Assembly: GCA_937904325.1 (NCBI GenBank)
Contig: CALGTK010000344.1
Location: 1 to 43,085, forward strand
Reading direction: 5' to 3'
Length of the DNA stretch: 43,085 nt
DNA from: an uncultured Planctomyces sp.
GTDB lineage: Bacteria > Planctomycetota > Planctomycetia > Planctomycetales > Planctomycetaceae
Below the pieces are notes generated by a model. The model was given only the letters and a program-made list of their open reading frames with translations, did no database searches and was not told the DNA's origin. Position numbers and translations under genes: made by a program. Shown in pieces: positions 38,847 through 43,085 of the stretch. Every line of letters starts with the position of its first letter. Positions within the stretch are counted from its first letter, which is position 1.

Positions 38847-41549
38847 ATGAAGAGCCACTTCGGACTTACGCTGCTGATTGTTGCAGCTTCTACGGCGAAC
38901 GTGCTTGCGGCTGGTGCTGCAAAAGTCCTTCCGCCTGCAGTAGAACGATTCAGCTCGATCGACGTTGAAGAAGTACCAGACTTCCGACGTCACATGGTGC
39001 CACTACTCGGAAAACTCGGTTGTAACAGTCGAGCGTGCCACGGATCGTTTCAGGGCCAGGGTGGCTTCCGGCTATCGCTCTTTGGCTACGACTTCAAGAT
39101 GGACCACGAAGGTCTTGCTGATCGAGTCGACTCAGAAGATCCGACAGGAAGCTACGCCATTCAGAAAGCTCTTCTGGAAGAGCCGCACAAGGGCGGCAAA
39201 CGCTTCGACAAAAACTCCTGGGAGTACAATCTGTTCGTCAGATGGATCGCTGGCGGTGCTGAGACGATCGACGTCGAAAAAACTCCGCGATTTGAAAGAC
39301 TGGAAGTCACTCCCAAAGAACTTCGCTTCAAGCAGGACGGCGAAAAGCTTCAACTGAAAGTCGTGGCTGTCTGGTCTGACGGAAGTCGTGAAGACGTGAC
39401 CTGCCTCAGCCGTTTTCAGACGAACGACGAAGTCATCGCGGACATCTCCAGGACAGGCGAAGTCGCCAGTCACCAGGCCGGAGACACGCACGTCGTCATC
39501 TTTTACGACAACGGTGTTCTACCAATCCCAGTCATCCGCCCTGTCAGTTCGCAATTCGGCAAGAGCTACCCGCTGGTCGAATCGAATTCAAAAGTCGACG
39601 AGCTGGTGATTCAGAAACTGGCCAAGCTGGGTGTCGTTCCTTCAGACATTGCTGGTGATTCCGAATTCCTGCGTCGCGTATCGCTCGACATGGCCGGCAC
39701 ACTGCCAAGTCCGCAAGAGATCCGGGAATTTGTTGCCGACAAACGAAAGAACAAGCGAGCATTGAAAGTCGACGAACTTCTTTCGCAGCCAAGCTACGCC
39801 GCCTGGTGGGCGACTCGTTTTGCTGACTGGACAGGCAACAGCGACGACCAGCTCAACAACGTTACGCCGGTCCGGGCATCGGCATCTCGCGACTGGTATG
39901 AGTGGCTGCGGGTTCGCATCGAGAAGAACATGCCATACGACGAAATTGCAGAAGGGTTTGTTCTTGCTGGAAGTCGCGAGGAAGGAGAGAGCTATCTCGA
40001 ATACTGCGAAAATATGGCTCCGCTTTACAAGAAAAAACCGGAAGGTACCTACGCTGACCGATCAACGATGCCGCACTACTGGGGGCGTGCAAACTTCAAA
40101 ACATCAGAAGATCGAGCCATCGGGTTTGCATACAACTTTCTTGGAATTCGAATCCAATGTGCACAGTGCCACAAGCACCCGTTTGATCAATGGACGATGG
40201 ATGATTTCCATGAATTCAAGAACTTCTTCGTAAACACACGCTTTCGCGGGAGTCCAGGTTCAAAGGAAGGTGCTGCGAAGATTCTAAAAGAACTCGACGT
40301 CGATCCGAAGCTGAGAGGAAACACTCTTCGCAGAGAACTACGAACGCAGATTGCAGAAGGAATCGTTACGCCATTTGACGAAGTGTGGACGGCCCGCCCC
40401 GAAGCTCCGAAAAAAGACAAACGAGGAAAGGTAATACGCAGCCGGTCTCGAACTGTTGGTAAGGCAAAACTACTTGGCGACGCCGAAGCAACTGATCTGA
40501 CTCAATACGACGATCCCCGCCAGCCGCTGATGGACTGGATGCGGAATGACGAGAAGCAACTGTTCGCCAGGTCTATGGTCAATCGAATCTGGTCGTGCTA
40601 CTTCAATATTGGCATCGTTGAGCCACCGGATGACCTGTCGATGGCCAATCCGCCGAGTAACGCAGCATTGCTCGACTACTTGACCAGGGGCTTTGTGGCG
40701 AATGGATATAACCTGAAATGGGTTCACCGCCAGATTGCCAACAGTGCAACTTACCAGCGAACCTGGGTCCCTAACGAAACGAACCGTTTGGATGAGCGGA
40801 ACTTCAGTCACTCGATTCCCCGCCGAGTTCCCGCAGAAGTCGTCATGGACGCTTTGATCGCCGCCACGTCTTCGGACGACGAGTTCTCAAAAGTGCATCA
40901 CGATGTGCTGGACCGTAACATTGCAGAAATGTCAGCTGGTGCCCGGTACAACGAAAACGCTCAGAACTACGCGCTGTCTGTCTTCGGCCGGTCAATTCGG
41001 GAGTCAAACTGCGACTGTGACCGTTCTCAGGAGCCAAGTCTTCTGCAGACAGTCTTCCTGCAAAATGACGCTGAAATTTATAACCTGATGGATCGCGGAA
41101 AAGGTGGCTGGATCAACCAGGTCGCTTCCAGTCTGGACCTTCGACAGACGCGAGTCGCTCAGAGAAACAGAAGTTCGACCGCGCGACAGGTCGCTTCGCT
41201 GCAGGCTCAGATTAAGCGAGCGAAGGGCCTGCTGAACAAGGCACAAAAAGGTAGCAACGAGAAAACAATCGCTCAGGCCAAGCGGAGAATTGCCGGGCTT
41301 CGTAAGGCACTCGAAAAAGTCAGTCCGCAAAGTGCGAGTGGTGATTCTGGATTTGTGCAAAAGGCTGATCCAGAAAAACTTCAGGAGGCTGTTCGTGAGA
41401 CGTACCTCCGAACGCTCAGTCGGGAGCCGAAGAGGGACGAACTGGATAAGGCACTCGCCTATGTGGAATCGTCTGACGATCACCTCAACGGTGTTCGTGA
41501 TCTGCTCTGGGCTCTGCTTAACACGAAAGAGTTCATCGTCAATCACTAA
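38847..41549 (+). CDS. DUF1549/DUF1553 (PSCyt2/PSD1) protein with Big_2-like domain
   Basis: A 900-residue exported protein from the ATG at 38847 (GAGGAG 4 bases upstream; a TTG at 38835 is less likely). The signal peptide is followed by a cytochrome-like domain with C59-x4-C64-H65 in LGCNSRACHGSFQGQGGFRL. A bacterial Ig-like domain follows (FERLEVTPKELRF, LKVVAVWSDGSREDVT). DUF1549 (FLRRVSLDMAGTLPSPQEI) contains a second motif, CAQCHKHPFDQW, at about residue 437. DUF1553 (LFARSMVNRIWSCYFNIGIV, then TYLRTLSREPKRDEL) ends the protein after a coiled-coil stretch near 770-840. Function of the family is unknown. It pairs with the DUF1501 gene 86 bases downstream and lies downstream of the ECF operon. 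Confidence 0.88.
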   Translation: MKSHFGLTLLIVAASTANVLAAGAAKVLPPAVERFSSIDVEEVPDFRRHMVPLLGKLGCNSRACHGSFQGQGGFRLSLFGYDFKMDHEGLADRVDSEDPTGSYAIQKALLEEPHKGGKRFDKNSWEYNLFVRWIAGGAETIDVEKTPRFERLEVTPKELRFKQDGEKLQLKVVAVWSDGSREDVTCLSRFQTNDEVIADISRTGEVASHQAGDTHVVIFYDNGVLPIPVIRPVSSQFGKSYPLVESNSKVDELVIQKLAKLGVVPSDIAGDSEFLRRVSLDMAGTLPSPQEIREFVADKRKNKRALKVDELLSQPSYAAWWATRFADWTGNSDDQLNNVTPVRASASRDWYEWLRVRIEKNMPYDEIAEGFVLAGSREEGESYLEYCENMAPLYKKKPEGTYADRSTMPHYWGRANFKTSEDRAIGFAYNFLGIRIQCAQCHKHPFDQWTMDDFHEFKNFFVNTRFRGSPGSKEGAAKILKELDVDPKLRGNTLRRELRTQIAEGIVTPFDEVWTARPEAPKKDKRGKVIRSRSRTVGKAKLLGDAEATDLTQYDDPRQPLMDWMRNDEKQLFARSMVNRIWSCYFNIGIVEPPDDLSMANPPSNAALLDYLTRGFVANGYNLKWVHRQIANSATYQRTWVPNETNRLDERNFSHSIPRRVPAEVVMDALIAATSSDDEFSKVHHDVLDRNIAEMSAGARYNENAQNYALSVFGRSIRESNCDCDRSQEPSLLQTVFLQNDAEIYNLMDRGKGGWINQVASSLDLRQTRVAQRNRSSTARQVASLQAQIKRAKGLLNKAQKGSNEKTIAQAKRRIAGLRKALEKVSPQSASGDSGFVQKADPEKLQEAVRETYLRTLSREPKRDELDKALAYVESSDDHLNGVRDLLWALLNTKEFIVNH

Positions 41550-41635
41550 CAACGAATTGCCGATTCAGAACTCAATTAAAATGACAAACACAAAAGCTAT
41601 AATTGCCCAGTGGGCGCCTCTGAAAGGACTTTCTT

Positions 41636-42937
41636 ATGACGCTTCATTCAAACTGTGAAGGTGCGACCCGACGTGATTTTCTCAAGGTCGGAGCCATCGG
41701 CGCTACTGGCCTGACCATGTCCAACTATCTTCGGATGGCAGCAGCCGGGCAGGTCAAAGAAGCTAAGGCCAAGGCCGCAATCTTTGTCAATTTAAACGGC
41801 GGTCCGTCTCATATGGACACGTTTGATCTAAAGCCAGACGCACCGGATACGCACCGCGGTGAGTTCAACCCGATCGATACCAACGTGCCCGGTATTCAAA
41901 TTTCTGAGCACCTTCCAAAGCTCGCTCAGTGCCAGAACCTGTTCACAATTCTTCGCGGCGTTAGCCACACGCTCGGTGCTCATCGCCTCGGCACTGAATA
42001 CGTGAATTCAGGGAATCGTCCGCTGCCGTCACTGGAGTATCCTGGTTACGGGGCCGTGATCAGCAAAGAAATGACAGCTCCACGTGATATGCCACCGTTC
42101 GTGGCCATTCCGAAGAGTGCTCAGAAGCCGGGCTTCCTGGGTGTTCGTTACGCGGCTTTGAATACGGGATCGACTCCTCAGTTCGGACAACCTTACAGCG
42201 TGCGGGGCATCAAGCTGGGTAATGGCGTGACGATCTCGGAAGTCGAGAAACGCCAGAACCTGCTTCGCGACCTCGATACGACGTTTCGCAGCGTCGAGAG
42301 AGACAATCAGCTGCTCGACGGTCTGGATCGGTTTTCGCAGCAGGCCTACTACATGATCACGTCAAAGGCTTCTCGTGAAGCCTTTGACATCAGTCGTGAA
42401 CCGAAAGAATCCGCGAATCTCTTCGGCGAAGATGGTTTCGACCAGAGTTGCCTCCTGGCGACGCGACTCGTCGAAGCGGGTACTCGTTTTGTCACAGTCA
42501 CACTCGGCGGATGGGACACGCACCGCGATGGTTGGAACGCTTTGAAAGATCGCAGATTGCCGGTGCTCGACAGTGGTCTCGCGGGACTGTTCCAGGCATT
42601 GGAACTGAAAGGGTTGCTCGAAACGACGACCGTTTATGTGACTGGCGAATTCGGCCGCACGCCAAAAATTAACACCGAACGCGTTGGTCGAGATCACTAC
42701 CCGCGTTGCATGTTCATGCTGATGGCCGGTGGTGGAGTTAAAGGTGGCCAGGTGCTTGGCGAATCAAACGAACTCGCCACGTTGCCGAAAGATGAAGTCG
42801 GGTACTCACCGGACGATGTCGCTGCATCGCTCTATCACACGCTGGGCATTGATCATCACACTGAATACGACACGAACACTGGTCGTCCAATTATGGTTGT
42901 GCGAGACGGCAACGTTATCAAAGAGCTGTTCAGTTAG
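41636..42937 (+). CDS. DUF1501 family protein, Tat-exported
   Basis: A 433-residue protein with a twin-arginine signal (ATRRDFLKVGAIGATGLTMS). NLNGGPSHMDTFDLKPDAPD, ILRGVSHTLGAHRLGTEYV and VTGEFGRTPKINTERVGRDH are the conserved DUF1501 segments, equivalent to those in the gene at 32775. AAGGA 7 bases before the ATG supports this start. It pairs with the DUF1549 gene upstream. After its stop, 148 bases remain to the window edge without a gene; a weak CGTG/CACG hairpin followed by T-rich sequence (42953-42995) may terminate it. Confidence 0.88.
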   Translation: MTLHSNCEGATRRDFLKVGAIGATGLTMSNYLRMAAAGQVKEAKAKAAIFVNLNGGPSHMDTFDLKPDAPDTHRGEFNPIDTNVPGIQISEHLPKLAQCQNLFTILRGVSHTLGAHRLGTEYVNSGNRPLPSLEYPGYGAVISKEMTAPRDMPPFVAIPKSAQKPGFLGVRYAALNTGSTPQFGQPYSVRGIKLGNGVTISEVEKRQNLLRDLDTTFRSVERDNQLLDGLDRFSQQAYYMITSKASREAFDISREPKESANLFGEDGFDQSCLLATRLVEAGTRFVTVTLGGWDTHRDGWNALKDRRLPVLDSGLAGLFQALELKGLLETTTVYVTGEFGRTPKINTERVGRDHYPRCMFMLMAGGGVKGGQVLGESNELATLPKDEVGYSPDDVAASLYHTLGIDHHTEYDTNTGRPIMVVRDGNVIKELFS

Positions 42938-43085
42938 ATCAAGATCACTCATCGTGGACGTCACGCTGGCGGTTTTCTGCATATTTTTCTTTTCTGACAG
43001 GGTTTATTGCAAGACTCACGTCAGGCGAACCGGCTGGCTATTTAGACAGAATGCATTGATGCTTTGCTCCAGCAAAGTCGAGTAG

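Noticed and set aside
1-43085. CRISPR arrays, insertion sequences, rRNA operons, riboswitches
   Set aside because: No direct-repeat array, transposase-like protein, rRNA segment or known riboswitch pattern was seen on either strand; the only clear tandem repeats are the two short in-frame ones inside genes.

Overview
The window is a piece of chromosome from a planctomycete, probably Planctomycetaceae-like. The phylum call rests on gene families: two pairs of DUF1549/DUF1553 'planctomycete cytochrome' genes each followed by a Tat-secreted DUF1501 gene, a secreted protein with two c-type heme motifs, a formylglycine-type sulfatase, an ECF sigma operon, a cytosolic Ser/Thr kinase with a low-complexity tail, and TlpA-like and VWA proteins. 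The genus cannot be read from the sequence. I see no complete mobile element, CRISPR array, rRNA or complete tRNA.

Layout. 1-3346 (minus): SMP-30/gluconolactonase (cut by the window edge), BASS-type transporter, PmtA-like methyltransferase, class IV aminotransferase. 3639-7081 (plus): beta-hydroxyacid dehydrogenase, dapA, and a GspE/PilB-like ATPase whose Walker A lysine is a leucine. 7137-9680 (minus): large VWA membrane protein, convergent with the ATPase over a shared hairpin. 9936-11980 (plus): RsmC/RlmG-like methyltransferase and a YiiX-like cysteine hydrolase. 12003-13376 (minus): TlpA-like protein without CxxC. 13729-17667 (plus): HlyD-like adaptor, Ser/Thr kinase, accA. 17903-18460 and 18563-19012 (minus): cvpA-like gene and dtd.

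19071-23242 (minus) is the most unusual block. A ThiO-like glycine/D-amino-acid oxidase, an FAD/NAD(P) oxidoreductase, a radical SAM protein with a cysteine-rich C-terminus and a metallophosphoesterase-like protein lie almost end to end. Between the last two sits a 16-codon ORF whose start overlaps the upstream stop and whose stop overlaps the downstream start. I do not recognise this combination as a described pathway.

23500-30145: a diheme protein with a peptidase-like C-terminus, tpx with a clear terminator, a sulfatase, the N-terminal remnant of an ABC transporter ATPase followed by a hairpin-rich spacer, an alpha-carbonic anhydrase lipoprotein and a secreted HExxH protein. 30531-36592 (plus): first DUF1549/DUF1501 pair, two cupins and dihydroorotase. 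36633-42937 (plus): ECF sigma factor, membrane protein resembling an anti-sigma factor, coiled-coil secreted protein, and the second DUF1549/DUF1501 pair. The last 148 bases hold no gene that I can support.

Housekeeping genes (dapA, accA, dtd, tpx, pyrC-like) are interleaved with phylum-specific secreted proteins. Many starts are GTG or TTG behind good Shine-Dalgarno sequences, so several starts given here are shorter than the longest open frame.
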